Positions 17,251 through 27,426 of a stretch of DNA of 64,000 nt are shown one piece after another (positions within the stretch are counted from its first letter, which is position 1; the number at the start of each line of letters is the position of its first letter). The position numbers and the translations under genes are program-made. The notes below the pieces were generated by a model. It was not told the origin of the DNA and searched no databases. It worked only from the letters and a program-made list of their open reading frames with translations. This stretch comes from Yinghuangia sp045039925. Its GTDB lineage: Bacteria > Actinomycetota > Actinomycetes > Streptomycetales > Streptomycetaceae. The stretch spans positions 7,006,001-7,070,000 of the forward strand of contig CP108400.1 of assembly GCA_045039925.1 (NCBI GenBank), in the 5' to 3' direction.

Positions 17251-18080
17251 CCCGTCTTCCCTCCCGCGTCGCCCGACGGCCGCCCCGGGCCGCTCCGGGC
17301 ATTGTCGCGGGGGCGCACCAGGTGCACCTGCGGCCGCCCGTCCCGCCCGGCCACCACCTCGACGTGCGCCTGGTAGTGCTCGGCGATGCTGTCCGGCGTC
17401 AGGACGGCGGCCGCCGTGCCCGCGGCGGCCGCGCGGCCCTCGACGAGCAGGAGCATGCGTTCGGCGTACTGCGCGGCGAGCCCGAGGTCGTGCAGTGTCG
17501 TGATGACCGTCAGGCCGTCGTCGCGGCGCAGCAGGTCGACCAGTTCGAGCACCTGCTGCTGGTGGCCGAGGTCGAGTGCGGTGGTCGGCTCGTCGAGCAG
17601 GAGCACCGGCGCCTGCTGGGTCAACGCCCTTGCCAGCACCACGCGTTGGCGTTCGCCGCCGGACAGGCGGCCCACCTCGCGGTGTGCGAAGCCGGTCAGG
17701 TCGAGGCGTTCGATGACGCCGTCGGCGACGGCCCGGTCGCGGCGGCCGGGGACGGCGAGGTAGCCGAGGTGCGGGGTGCGGCCGAGGAGCACGTACTCGC
17801 GTACCGACATCTGCGGCGGCACCACGGGATTCTGCGGCGTGTAGGCGATGGTGCGGGCGAGCTTGCGCGGCGGCAGGTCGCGCAGCCGCACACCGTCCAC
17901 GCGCACGTCGCCGGAGTACGGCAGCAGGCCGGCGACCGCCTTGAGCAGCGTCGACTTGCCCGCGCCGTTCGGCCCGATCACCGCGAGCCAGCCACCTGTT
18001 GCCACGTGCGCGTCGATGCCGTGCAGGATGCGCCGCCGGTCGCGCGTCACGTCGAGCGCCGTGACGTCGACCCCGGTCAC
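17247..18080 (-). CDS. btuD: Corrinoid/heme-type ABC transporter ATP-binding protein (BtuD-like)
   Basis: This 277-residue ATPase powers the importer formed with the permease and binding protein upstream. All nucleotide-binding motifs are present: Walker A GPNGAGKST, Q-loop TPQNP, signature LSGGERQR, Walker B VLLLDEPTTALD and switch His in TLHDLG. The length is typical of the FecE/BtuD group. GTG 18078-18080 overlaps the permease stop by four bases (GTGA). The riboswitch upstream of the operon and downstream cbiZ point to corrinoids rather than siderophores as substrate. Confidence 0.9.
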   Translation of the reverse strand: MTGVDVTALDVTRDRRRILHGIDAHVATGGWLAVIGPNGAGKSTLLKAVAGLLPYSGDVRVDGVRLRDLPPRKLARTIAYTPQNPVVPPQMSVREYVLLGRTPHLGYLAVPGRRDRAVADGVIERLDLTGFAHREVGRLSGGERQRVVLARALTQQAPVLLLDEPTTALDLGHQQQVLELVDLLRRDDGLTVITTLHDLGLAAQYAERMLLLVEGRAAAAGTAAAVLTPDSIAEHYQAHVEVVAGRDGRPQVHLVRPRDNARSGPGRPSGDAGGKTG

Positions 18081-19144
18081 AGGTCCACCCGCCGCGTCGC
18101 CCGCAGCACGACCACGAAGAACGGGGCGCCGATGAACGCCGTCACGACGCCGATCGGCAGCTCGCCGGGTGCGGTCGCGGTGCGCGCGATGATGTCGGCG
18201 ACCACCAGGAACGCGCCGCCGACCAGCACGGACAGCGGCAGGATGCGCCGGTAGCTGCCGCCCACCAGACGGCGCACCACATGCGGGATCACGATGCCGA
18301 GGAACCCGATCAGGCCGCTGATCGCCACCGCGGTCGCGGTCGCGAGGGATGCCGCGAAGAGCACGACGAAGCGCACCCGGGCGGCGTTGACGCCCAGCAC
18401 CGCGGCCTCTTCGTCGCCGACCGTCATCACGTCGAGCAGGCGGCCGTGCAGCAGCAGGACGAACGTGCTGACCGCCGCGTACGGCAGCACGAGTCCGAGC
18501 TCCTTCCAGCCGATCGAGGCCAGGCTGCCGAGGATCCACGAGTAGATGCGGCGCAGTTCGTCGACCTTGGCCTGCATGACGAAGGTCTGCACCGACGACA
18601 GGAACGCCGACACGGCCACGCCCGCGAGCACCAGGGTGACGGTGCCGTCGGCGCGCCCGGCGGTCGAGCCCAGGGCGTACGCCATCAGCACGCCGCCGAT
18701 CGCGCCGACGAACGCCGCGAGCGGGATCACCCCGACCCCGGCGACCGACTCGACGTCCGAGTAGCCGATCACGAGCGTCGCACCGACGCCCGCCCCGGCC
18801 GCCGCGCCGAGCAGGTACGGGTCGGCCATCGGGTTGCGGAAGACCCCCTGGTAGCCCGCGCCCGCCACGGCGAGCAGCGACCCGACCACGACCGCGCCGA
18901 GCACGCGCGGCATGCGGATCTCCATCAGCACCGAGTGCTGCACCGGGCTGAGCCCGTGGTCGACGTCGACGAACGGCAACTCGTCGACCAGGGCCAGCAG
19001 CACGCCGCGCACCGGAAGGTCCGCGGCGCCGACGAGCAGGCCCGCGACGACGGCGCCGACCAGCGCGAGGGAGCCGACCGCGTACGCGATGTACGAGTGG
19101 CCCTCGTCCGCCGGTCGGCGCCGGATCGCGAGACCGCGGATCAC
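18077..19144 (-). CDS. btuC: Corrinoid ABC transporter permease (BtuC-like)
   Basis: This 355-residue permease of the FecCD/BtuC family has about ten membrane segments. Family motifs are RMPRVLGAVVVGSLLAVAGAGYQ in the second segment region, then NPMADPYLLG and, near the ATPase contact loop, GLIGFLGIVIPHVVRRLVG. GTG 19142-19144 overlaps the btuF stop (GTGA), so the permease is translationally coupled to the binding protein. It forms the channel of the vitamin B12/cobinamide importer. Confidence 0.92.
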   Translation of the reverse strand: MIRGLAIRRRPADEGHSYIAYAVGSLALVGAVVAGLLVGAADLPVRGVLLALVDELPFVDVDHGLSPVQHSVLMEIRMPRVLGAVVVGSLLAVAGAGYQGVFRNPMADPYLLGAAAGAGVGATLVIGYSDVESVAGVGVIPLAAFVGAIGGVLMAYALGSTAGRADGTVTLVLAGVAVSAFLSSVQTFVMQAKVDELRRIYSWILGSLASIGWKELGLVLPYAAVSTFVLLLHGRLLDVMTVGDEEAAVLGVNAARVRFVVLFAASLATATAVAISGLIGFLGIVIPHVVRRLVGGSYRRILPLSVLVGGAFLVVADIIARTATAPGELPIGVVTAFIGAPFFVVVLRATRRVDL

Positions 19145-20079
19145 GCGTTCGCGCCGGCCTTCTCGACCGCCGCACCGACGGACTTGACCAGGTCGAGGAC
19201 CCGCGGACCCCAGCGCGACGCGATGTCGTCGTCGAGCGGCACGACGTTGCCGGTCTGCACCGCCTTGATCTTGTCCCAGCCCGGACGCTTCGAGACCGAC
19301 GCCAGGTCCTGCTGGCAGCACTTCGTGTCGGCCAGGAAGATCAGGTCCGGGTTGGACTGCACGATGTGCTCGCTGGAGACCTGCGGGTAGCCCGAGCCGT
19401 CCTTGTCGGCGGCGTCCGCGATGTTCTGGAGGCCGAACAGCGCGTAGACCTCGCCGATGAACGTCTTCGAGGTCGAGCTGTAGCCGGTGTTGTCGAGCTC
19501 GTGGAAGTAGGTCAGCGCCTTGGCCGGCTTCTTGGTCTTCGCGACGACGTCGCCGATGTCCTTCTTCATCTTGTCGGCGACCGCGGTCGCCTCGGCGGTG
19601 TGGCCGGTGGCCGTGCCGAGCGTGTTGAACTGCGCGTACATCTCCGCGAACGTCTTGGCGGCCGGGACCTCGACGACCTTGATCTTGACGGCTTCCAGCT
19701 TCTGCTTGATGCCGTCGATGTCGTCGGAGATGACCACCAGGTCGGGGGTGTACTTGGTGACCGCCTCGGCGTTCGGCTTGAAGCCCGAGAGCTCGGTCTT
19801 CGGGGCGTCGGCCGGGAAGTTCGACAGCGCGTCCACGGCGACGACCTGCTTGCCGGCGCCTATCGCGTACAGCATCTCGGTCGCGGTCGGGGCCAGCGAG
19901 ACGATCTTCTTGGGGGCGTCGGCCGGCACCTGCCCGCCGGTCGCGGGAGCCGACTGCGAACCGGACGGCGCGGCGCCCTGGTCGTCCTTCTTGTCCTTGT
20001 CGTCGTCGCCGCAGCCGGTCAGGACCAGCGCGCCCAGGACGACCGCCGCGGCAGGCCGCAGCAGCGTGGTGAGCTTCAT
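19141..20079 (-). CDS. btuF: Corrinoid-binding lipoprotein (BtuF-like)
   Basis: This 312-residue lipoprotein has a signal peptide ending in LVLTGC (Cys 23), an acidic Lys/Asp-rich spacer and then a class III binding-protein fold. Typical segments are KIVSLAPTATEMLYAIGAG, YTPDLVVISDD and SNPDLIFLAD. It captures corrinoid outside the cell and delivers it to the permease. The pair of adjacent cysteines in DTKCCQQD is notable. GGGAG precedes ATG 20077-20079. The gene is the first one after the cobalamin riboswitch and should be repressed when adenosylcobalamin is abundant. Confidence 0.92.
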   Translation of the reverse strand: MKLTTLLRPAAAVVLGALVLTGCGDDDKDKKDDQGAAPSGSQSAPATGGQVPADAPKKIVSLAPTATEMLYAIGAGKQVVAVDALSNFPADAPKTELSGFKPNAEAVTKYTPDLVVISDDIDGIKQKLEAVKIKVVEVPAAKTFAEMYAQFNTLGTATGHTAEATAVADKMKKDIGDVVAKTKKPAKALTYFHELDNTGYSSTSKTFIGEVYALFGLQNIADAADKDGSGYPQVSSEHIVQSNPDLIFLADTKCCQQDLASVSKRPGWDKIKAVQTGNVVPLDDDIASRWGPRVLDLVKSVGAAVEKAGANA

Positions 20080-20154
20080 GGATTTCTCCCGCGTCGCACC
20101 ACGGGGAGGGGGACGCAGGACCCGTGGACGGCTCGCCCTTCCTACGAGGGCAGA

Positions 20155-20290
20155 TGTCGTCGACGCAGGCGAGGCGACCTGGCTCGTCCCCCGGACCGCA
20201 CGGGAGCGCGCGGGAGAGGGGGCATTTCAGTTGCGGGACAGCGCCGGGATCACACCGGACTTCGCTACACACAGCGTCTCGGCGGAACGG
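20155..20290 (-). promoter_or_regulatory. Cobalamin riboswitch upstream of btuFCD-cbiZ
   Basis: Read on the minus strand, 20263-20228 gives the conserved core TCCGGTGTGATCCCGG and then CTGTCCCGCAACTG. Further downstream, 20185-20161 gives GAGCCAGGTCGCC and GCCTGCGTCG. These are the hallmark B12-box elements of adenosylcobalamin riboswitches. A hairpin with CCACGGG/CCCGTGG arms (20099-20127) follows just before the btuF ribosome site and could be the expression platform, acting on transcription or on ribosome access. The outer limits given are approximate. Confidence 0.92.
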
Positions 20291-20381
20291 TTCCGCCGGA
20301 TTCAGGACGATACCAACCGACCGTGCGCCGTACCGTTGCGGGGAGGAGTACCCCGCCCCGCGCCGATCCGAGGAACGCCCG

Positions 20382-21113
20382 ATGACCACGTACGACGTAC
20401 GCCGCGCCGCCGACCGCTTCCACACGGAGGCCGGCTGGCTGGACTCGCACCACAGCTTCTCGTTCAGCCGCCACTACGACCCCGCCAACACGCACTTCGG
20501 CCTGCTCCTCGTCAGCAACGACGACATCGTCGCCCCGGGCACCGGCTTCGACACCCACCCGCACCGCGACATGGAGATCGTCACCTGGGTGCTCTCCGGC
20601 TCCCTCGTGCACCAGGACTCCGAGGGCCACAACGGCGTCATCCACCCGGGCCTCGCCCAGCGCATGAGCGCGGGCCGCGGCATCCTCCACTCCGAGAAGA
20701 ACGACGTACGCGGATCCGCCGCCCCGGAGCCGGTGCGCTTCGTCCAGATGTGGGTCCTCCCCGACGAGGCCGGCATCACCCCGGGCTACGAGCAGCGCGA
20801 CGTCTCCGCCCTCCTCACCCCCGGCGCCCTCGTCCCCGTCGCGTCCGGCAACCCCGCCCACGACTCCGCGATCCGCATCCACCAGAAGGACGCCACCCTC
20901 CACGCCGCCCGCCTCGCCCCCGGCGACTCCCTCACCCTCCCGACCGCCCCCTACCTCCACCTCTTCCTCGCCCAGGGCTCCGCCACCCTCGAAGGCGCCG
21001 GCCCCCTCACCGAAGGCGACGCCGTCCGCCTCACCGCCCCCGCCGCCCCCCGCCTCACCGCCACCACCCCCACCGAACTCCTCCTCTGGGAAATGCACAC
21101 CACCCTCCGCTGA
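20382..21113 (+). CDS. Pirin-family protein (cupin, possible quercetinase-like)
   Basis: This 243-residue bicupin of the pirin family shows the N-terminal metal-binding set HPHRDMEIVTWVLSG, then H in SEGHNG and the RGILHSE glutamate. These give the 3-His/1-Glu site found in human pirin and E. coli YhhW. Bacterial members can oxidise quercetin or act as protein regulators; the role here is open. ATG 20382 has GAGGA upstream; longer readings of this frame run into the riboswitch region and are unsupported. It is divergent from btuF. Codons in the last third are almost purely C-ending (Ala/Pro/Thr-rich). Confidence 0.87.
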   Translation: MTTYDVRRAADRFHTEAGWLDSHHSFSFSRHYDPANTHFGLLLVSNDDIVAPGTGFDTHPHRDMEIVTWVLSGSLVHQDSEGHNGVIHPGLAQRMSAGRGILHSEKNDVRGSAAPEPVRFVQMWVLPDEAGITPGYEQRDVSALLTPGALVPVASGNPAHDSAIRIHQKDATLHAARLAPGDSLTLPTAPYLHLFLAQGSATLEGAGPLTEGDAVRLTAPAAPRLTATTPTELLLWEMHTTLR

Positions 21114-21323
21114 CGAGCCTGACGGCATGCGGCGAACGCAGATGACGCGCAGCCCCGGCCCGGCGCGACTGCCCGGGGAGGGCCCACCGCGCTGCGGGCG
21201 GCGGGTGGTTGGGCAGTACGCATCGGCGGTTCGGAGTGGAGGGGGCGTGGACCGGGCAGGTGGGGGCGCGGGAACGTTGGGGGTGGGGTGTTGCGTTGAG
21301 GGGGCGCTGAGGGAAGGAGTGGC

Positions 21324-22538
21324 ATGGGGTCTGGGAGTGCGGGCGTGGCGGGGATGCCGTCGTTGGACCGGCCGTTCGACGTGGTGCTGCTGGGGGCGAC
21401 GGGGTTCACCGGAGGGCTGACGGCGGACTATCTGGCGCGGCATGTGCCGGCGGCGTGCCGGTGGGCGATCGCGGGGCGGAGTCCGGAGAAGTTGCGGGCG
21501 GTGCGCGATCGGTTGGCGGCGGTCAATCCGGCGTGTGCGGAGTTGGAGCTGGTGACGGCGGACATCGGCGATGCGGCGTCGCTGCGGGCGTTGGCCGGGA
21601 GCACGCGGGTGCTGGCGACGACGGTCGGGCCGTACATCGAGTACGGCGAGCCGGTGGTCGCGGCGTGTGCGGAGGCCGGGACCGACTACCTGGACCTCAC
21701 GGGGGAGCCGGAGTTCGTCGACCGGATGTTCGTCGCGCACCACGAGACGGCGGTGCGTACCGGGGCCCGGCTCGTGCATGCGTGCGGGTTCGACTCGGTG
21801 CCGCACGACCTGGGCGTGCTGTTCACGATGGGGCTGCTGCCGGCCGGCGTGCCGGTGCGGGTGGAGGGGCGCGTACGGGCGGGGGGCTCGATCTCCGGCG
21901 GGACGTTCGCCTCCGCGCTCACCGCGTTCTCGCGGCTGCGCTCGGCGCGGGCCGCGGCGCATGCCCGCCGCCGGGTGGACAAGGGCCCGCACGGGCGCCG
22001 GGCGCGTGCGGTGGAGGGCAAGCCGCGGCGCGACCGGGAGACGGGTGGCTGGCTGGTGCCGCTGCCGACGATCGACCCGCAGATTGTGGCCCGGTCCGCG
22101 CGGGCGCTGGAGTCGTACGGGCCGGACTTCTCGTACACGCACTACGCGTCCGTACGCCGCCTGCCGACGGCCGTCGCCGGGGCCGCAGGCGTGGGGTCTC
22201 TGGTGCTGCTCGCCCAGGTGCCCCCGGTACGCCGCGCCCTGCAGACCCGCCTCGCGCCCGGCCACGGCCCTGCCCCCGCGCGGCGCGCGAAGGCCTGGTT
22301 CAGCGTGCGCTTCGTCGCGGACGGCGGCGGCAAGCGGGTGGTCACCGAGGTGCGCGGCGGCGACCCGGGCTACGACGAGACCGCCAAGATGCTCGCGGAG
22401 GCGGCGCTGTGCCTGGCCTTCGACCAGGTCCCCAAGACGTCCGGGCAGGTGACGACGGCGGTCGCGATGGGCGACGCGCTGATCGGGCGGCTGCGCCGGG
22501 CGGGGATCGAGTTCCGGCAGCTGGAGCCGGCGGTGTGA
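21324..22538 (+). CDS. Saccharopine dehydrogenase-like NAD(P)-binding oxidoreductase (trans-acting enoyl reductase family)
   Basis: This 404-residue protein begins with a Rossmann motif, FDVVLLGATGFTGGLTADYLA, then AGRSPEKL, DIGD and TTVGPYIEYGEPVV. This is the signature of saccharopine-dehydrogenase-like reductases such as the mycobacterial trans-acting enoyl reductase of phthiocerol synthesis. The motif ACGFDSVPHDLG is also typical. A hydrophobic stretch near residues 275-290 may tether it to the membrane or lipids. ATG 21324 follows GAAGGAG. The true substrate is unknown; lipid or polyketide enoyl reduction is a guess from the family. The 210 bases before it show no gene. Confidence 0.8.
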   Translation: MGSGSAGVAGMPSLDRPFDVVLLGATGFTGGLTADYLARHVPAACRWAIAGRSPEKLRAVRDRLAAVNPACAELELVTADIGDAASLRALAGSTRVLATTVGPYIEYGEPVVAACAEAGTDYLDLTGEPEFVDRMFVAHHETAVRTGARLVHACGFDSVPHDLGVLFTMGLLPAGVPVRVEGRVRAGGSISGGTFASALTAFSRLRSARAAAHARRRVDKGPHGRRARAVEGKPRRDRETGGWLVPLPTIDPQIVARSARALESYGPDFSYTHYASVRRLPTAVAGAAGVGSLVLLAQVPPVRRALQTRLAPGHGPAPARRAKAWFSVRFVADGGGKRVVTEVRGGDPGYDETAKMLAEAALCLAFDQVPKTSGQVTTAVAMGDALIGRLRRAGIEFRQLEPAV

Positions 22539-22580
22539 GACGTGGGCGGGTGAGGTGCGTGGGTGACGGGCGCCGGGGAC

Positions 22581-22611
22581 TTGCTTAGAGTGCGCTCGAA
22601 GTCCGTAGCGT
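22581..22611 (+). promoter_or_regulatory. MerR-type promoter with 19-base spacer
   Basis: A -35 box TTGCTT (22581-22586) and a -10 box TAGCGT (22606-22611) are separated by 19 bases. That is the stretched spacing MerR activators correct by twisting DNA. Inside the spacer lies an imperfect dyad, GCTTAGAG-TGCG-CTCGAAGT (22583-22602). It lies about 55 bases upstream of the MerR gene, suggesting autoregulation. Confidence 0.6.
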
Positions 22612-22666
22612 CGTCGTCGCGGCCACCGCGCGAGGACGGCCGTACCCCAGATCCAGGAGGCGTGCC

Positions 22667-23155
22667 ATGTCGCCGGCCCAGTCGACCGCCGTACACGAGG
22701 TGACCGACCACCGCGTCCTCGACGAGACCGAGGTCGGCCGGTACACGATCAGCGAGGTCGCGGCCCGCACCGGCCTGAGCGCGCACACGCTGCGCTGGTA
22801 CGAGCGCATCGGCCTCATGCCGCACGTCGGCCGCGAGACGTCCCGGAGCGGGGGAGCGCAGGCCGGGAAGCGCCGGTACAGCGAACGCGACCTCGGCTTC
22901 CTGGACTTCGTCGGCAAACTCCGCGCGACCGGCATGCCCGTCGCCGACATGATCCGGTACGCCGAACTCGCCCGCGAGGGCGACCACACCCTCGCCGAGC
23001 GCCACCAGATCCTGGTGGACCACCGCGAGGAGGTCCGCGCCCGCATCACCGACCTCACCTCCTGCCTGCTGGTCCTCGACTACAAGATCGAGTACTACGG
23101 CTCCGTCGTCGCGGAGGAACCCGCCGGGACGGCGCGGAAGGCCGAAACCCCGTGA
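22667..23155 (+). CDS. MerR-family transcriptional regulator
   Basis: This 162-residue regulator has a MerR winged helix-turn-helix at about residues 26-50 (YTISEVAARTGLSAHTLRWYER, IGLMP) and a second wing segment, KRRYSERDLGFLDF. A coiled-coil dimerisation helix follows. The C-terminal region is short and has only one cysteine, so metal sensing is unlikely; it resembles redox or small-molecule responsive MerR proteins. The segment TGMPVADMIRYAELAREG is typical of the subgroup found near aldo/keto reductases. ATG 22667 follows AGGAGG. A MerR-type promoter lies directly upstream. Confidence 0.9.
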   Translation: MSPAQSTAVHEVTDHRVLDETEVGRYTISEVAARTGLSAHTLRWYERIGLMPHVGRETSRSGGAQAGKRRYSERDLGFLDFVGKLRATGMPVADMIRYAELAREGDHTLAERHQILVDHREEVRARITDLTSCLLVLDYKIEYYGSVVAEEPAGTARKAETP

Positions 23156-23491
23156 CCCGCACCACCGAACTCGGCGCCGACGGTCCGCGCGGCTCGCTCC
23201 AGGGCGTGGACACCATCGGTCCGGGCCGCGAATCGCGTCACCCGGGCCGCGAACAGCGGCACGAACGGCGACGCGAACAGCGGCGTCCGCATATCGGACC
23301 GGAATTCGCAACCGGGTCAGCCAAATCGCGCAAAACGCCTACACAGCGCGACGCGCGTAGCAAAAGTGATCACACACCGTACTCCTAAGATTACGAATGG
23401 GCGTCGGTCACCACCCGGGGGGTTGTGGCCGTCGCACCACGAGGCGTAGCAACGGAGCTCGGCAGGCGATCGTGCCACCCCTGGGGGTGCT
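23156..23491 (+). promoter_or_regulatory. Upstream region of the sugar ABC operon
   Basis: No convincing gene lies in this 336-base gap. It is locally less GC-rich around 23360-23400, with a -10-like TAAGAT at 23386-23391 and a small palindrome GTGATCAC at 23366-23373 just upstream. These could form the promoter and an operator of the following importer. An open frame of 78 codons from 23152 is low-complexity (Arg/Glu/His-rich) and judged spurious. Confidence 0.4.
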
Positions 23492-24708
<1,217 letters not shown>

Positions 24709-24712
<4 letters not shown>

Positions 24713-26028
24713 GGCGAATCGTGGGGGCGCTGGCGGCGGCGTCGCTGCTGACGCTCGGACTTGCCGCGTGCGGTGACGACGACAAGGGCGACGACAACAA
24801 GCCCCCGGCCGGCCAGTCACTGGCCGGCACGACGGTCGGCGTCGCGGCGGTATGGACCGGCGACGAGGAGGCCGCCTTCAAGAAGGTCCTGGCCGAGTTC
24901 GAGCGGCGCACCGGCGCCAAGACCGAGTTCATCCCGACCGGCGACAGCGCCGCGACCTTTCTGGGCCAGCGAGTCGAGGGCAACGCGCCACCCGACGTCG
25001 CGTTCCTCGCGCAGCCCGGCGTACTGAAGCAGTTCGCGCAGAAGGGCTGGATCAAACCGGTCTCCGCCGAGGTGCAGCAGTCGGTGCAGGCGAACTTCAC
25101 ACCGCAGTGGCAGAAGCTCGCGTCGTACGAGGACAAGCTCTACGGCGTCTACTTCAAGGGCGCCAACAAGTCCCTGGTCTGGTACAACACCACCGTCTTC
25201 GGCAACGCCGGGGCCACCGAGCCCGCGACGTGGGACGACCTGGTCAAGGCCGCGGGGCTGATCTCCGACTCCGGTACGCCGCCCTTCGCGACCGGCGGCG
25301 CCGACGGCTGGGTGCTCACCGACTGGTTCGAGAACGTGTACCTCAGCCAGGCCGGCCCCGAGATGTACGACAAGCTCGCCCAGCACCAGATCCCGTGGAC
25401 CGACCCGTCCGTCAAGGCGGCGCTCGAAACCCTCGCGAAGGTGTGGGGCCAGAACTCCTGGTTCCCGGGCGGCACCGGCGGCGCGCTCCAGACCGAGTTC
25501 CCCGCCTCCGTCCCGCAGGTGTTCGGCGACCCGCCGAAGGCCGGCATGCTGCCCGGCGCCGACTTCGTCGGCACCAACATCATCAAGGACACCAGCTCCA
25601 AGATCGGCACCGACGCGAAGTTCTTCGGCTTCCCGGCGGTGCAGCCCGGCAAGGCGCCCGTGGTCAGCGGCGGCGACGTAGCGGTGGCGATGAAGGACAG
25701 CCCCGGGGCGATGGCCCTGCTCAACTTCCTGGCCTCGCCCGACGCCGCGAAGGTGTGGGCGGAGCAGGGCGGCTACCTGTCGCCGAACAAGAACCTCGAC
25801 TTCTCGGCGTACCGCGACGAGGCGTACCGCGAGATCGCCCAGAACCTGATCGGGGCCGGCGACGAGTTCCGCTTCGACCTGTCCGACCAGGCGCCCGCGG
25901 CGTTCGGCGGTACGAAGGGCGAAGGCATGTGGCGCGACCTCCAGGACTTCCTGCGCAACCCGTCCGATGTCGCGGGCGCGCAGGCCAAGTTGGAGGCCAG
26001 CGCGGCCAAGGCGTACACCGGCACCTGA
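24709..26028 (+). CDS. Extracellular solute-binding lipoprotein, sugar ABC transporter
   Basis: This 439-residue lipoprotein has a signal peptide ending in LGLAAC (Cys 21), a short Asp/Lys spacer and a family 1 sugar-binding fold. Recognisable segments are FKKVLAEFERRTGAKTEF, PPDVAFLAQPG and VWYNTTVF, followed by ATWDDLVKAA. It should bind an oligosaccharide or sugar derivative outside the cell for the two permeases that follow. The ligand cannot be assigned. GTG 24709 overlaps the ATPase stop by four bases. Confidence 0.9.
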
Positions 26029-26040
26029 CCGACGGGGGTC

Positions 26041-27426
26041 ATGGCGGACATGGCGGACACGACTGACCCGACCCGCACCGACCAGCCGCCGCCACGCAAG
26101 CCGGCCGAGGCCGCGGGGGACACCACCCCCCGCGGCCTCGGTACCGGCCGGCTGCTGGGCTGGCTGTTCCTGCTCCCCGCGCTGCTGGTGCTCGGGGTGC
26201 TGGTCGCCTATCCGATCGTCTGGACGTTCCTGCGCAGCCTCTTCGGCGCCGCGGGCTGGTCGGACTTCGCGGGGCTGGACAACTACCAGGACCTGTTCAC
26301 CGACGACGACACGTTCACCGCGCTGCAGAACAACCTCATCTGGGTGCTCGTCGTGCCCGCGGTGGTCACGGCCTTCGGCCTGGTCTTCGCGGTGCTCACC
26401 GAGCGCGTGAAGTTCGCGACGGCGTTCAAGCTGATCGTCTTCATGCCGATGGCCGTGTCGATGCTCGCGGCCGGCATCATCTTCCGGCTCGTGTACGACC
26501 GCGACTCCGACAAGGGCGTGGCCAACGCGGCCCTGGTGACCGTGCACGACGCGTTCTCCGAGGGCGCGCCGTACCCGGGCGCCCGCCCGCGTCCCAACGG
26601 CGGCATCGACGCCGAGGGAGGCGGCTTCATCACCGCCGCGCCGAGCGGTCCGGGGGCCCCGGTGCTGCTGCCGCTGGTCGCGCTGCCCGACAACAAGATC
26701 CCGTCGGACGCGCGCCCCGCACCGGCCGCGCCGCCGTCCACCGGTGCGGCCCTGTCCGGCGTCGTGTGGCTCGACTTCAGCCGCGGCAACGTCGGAAAGC
26801 CGGGCCAGGTCGACCCGGGCGAACGGGGCCTGCCCGGGGTGCGCGTGGAGGCGGTGCGGGACGGCCGTACGGTCGCCTCCACGACGACCGGCGACGACGG
26901 CGCCTTCACGCTGCCCGAGAGCGCCACCGCGGACGGACCCGTGCAACTGCGGCTCGCCGAGTCCAACTTCGCACAGTCCTTCGCCGGCTACGACTGGCTC
27001 GGCCCGAACCTGATCACCCCGGCCATCATCGGCGCGTACGTGTGGATGTGGGCGGGCTTCGCGATGGTCCTCATCGCCGCGGGACTGGCCGCCATCCCGC
27101 GCGACGCCCTGGAGGCCGCCCGGGTCGACGGCGCCACCGAATGGCAGGTCTTCCGCCGCGTCACCGTGCCGCTGCTGGCACCCGTGCTCGTGGTGGTGAT
27201 GGTGACGCTCGTCATCAACGTCCTGAAGGTCTTCGACCTCGTCTACATCATCTCGCTCGGCTCGTCGCAGAAAGAGGCCAACGTCCTCGCCCTCCAGATG
27301 TACCTGGCCTCCTTCGGAGGCGGGAACAACCAGGGGCTGGGCAGCGCCATCGGCATCGTCCTGTTCCTCCTGGTCCTGCCGGCGATGCTCTTCAACATCC
27401 GCCGCTTCCGAAGGGAGAACAAATGA
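26041..27426 (+). CDS. Sugar ABC transporter permease (MalF-like) with inserted Ig-like extracellular domain
   Basis: This 461-residue permease has an N-terminal cytoplasmic tail and membrane segments at about 38-64, 97-120 and 128-152. A roughly 170-residue non-membrane insertion (about 154-320) follows, and the remaining segments carry the EAA loop RDALEAARVDGATEWQVF. The insert has a Pro-rich stretch and then a CNA-B/SdrD-like beta domain at about 237-305, with VVWLDFSRGN, GLPGVRVEAV and TTTGDDGAFTLP. By topology it faces outside, in the same place as the P2 loop of E. coli MalF. Typical CUT1 permeases are about 300 residues. It is 13 bases after the binding protein, and its stop overlaps the next start (ATGA). 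Confidence 0.9.
   Translation: MADMADTTDPTRTDQPPPRKPAEAAGDTTPRGLGTGRLLGWLFLLPALLVLGVLVAYPIVWTFLRSLFGAAGWSDFAGLDNYQDLFTDDDTFTALQNNLIWVLVVPAVVTAFGLVFAVLTERVKFATAFKLIVFMPMAVSMLAAGIIFRLVYDRDSDKGVANAALVTVHDAFSEGAPYPGARPRPNGGIDAEGGGFITAAPSGPGAPVLLPLVALPDNKIPSDARPAPAAPPSTGAALSGVVWLDFSRGNVGKPGQVDPGERGLPGVRVEAVRDGRTVASTTTGDDGAFTLPESATADGPVQLRLAESNFAQSFAGYDWLGPNLITPAIIGAYVWMWAGFAMVLIAAGLAAIPRDALEAARVDGATEWQVFRRVTVPLLAPVLVVVMVTLVINVLKVFDLVYIISLGSSQKEANVLALQMYLASFGGGNNQGLGSAIGIVLFLLVLPAMLFNIRRFRRENK

Noticed and set aside
23152..23388. 78-codon frame overlapping the merR stop by GTGA
   Set aside because: The overlap is tempting, but the product is low complexity, has no ribosome site of its own and covers the probable promoter of the next operon.
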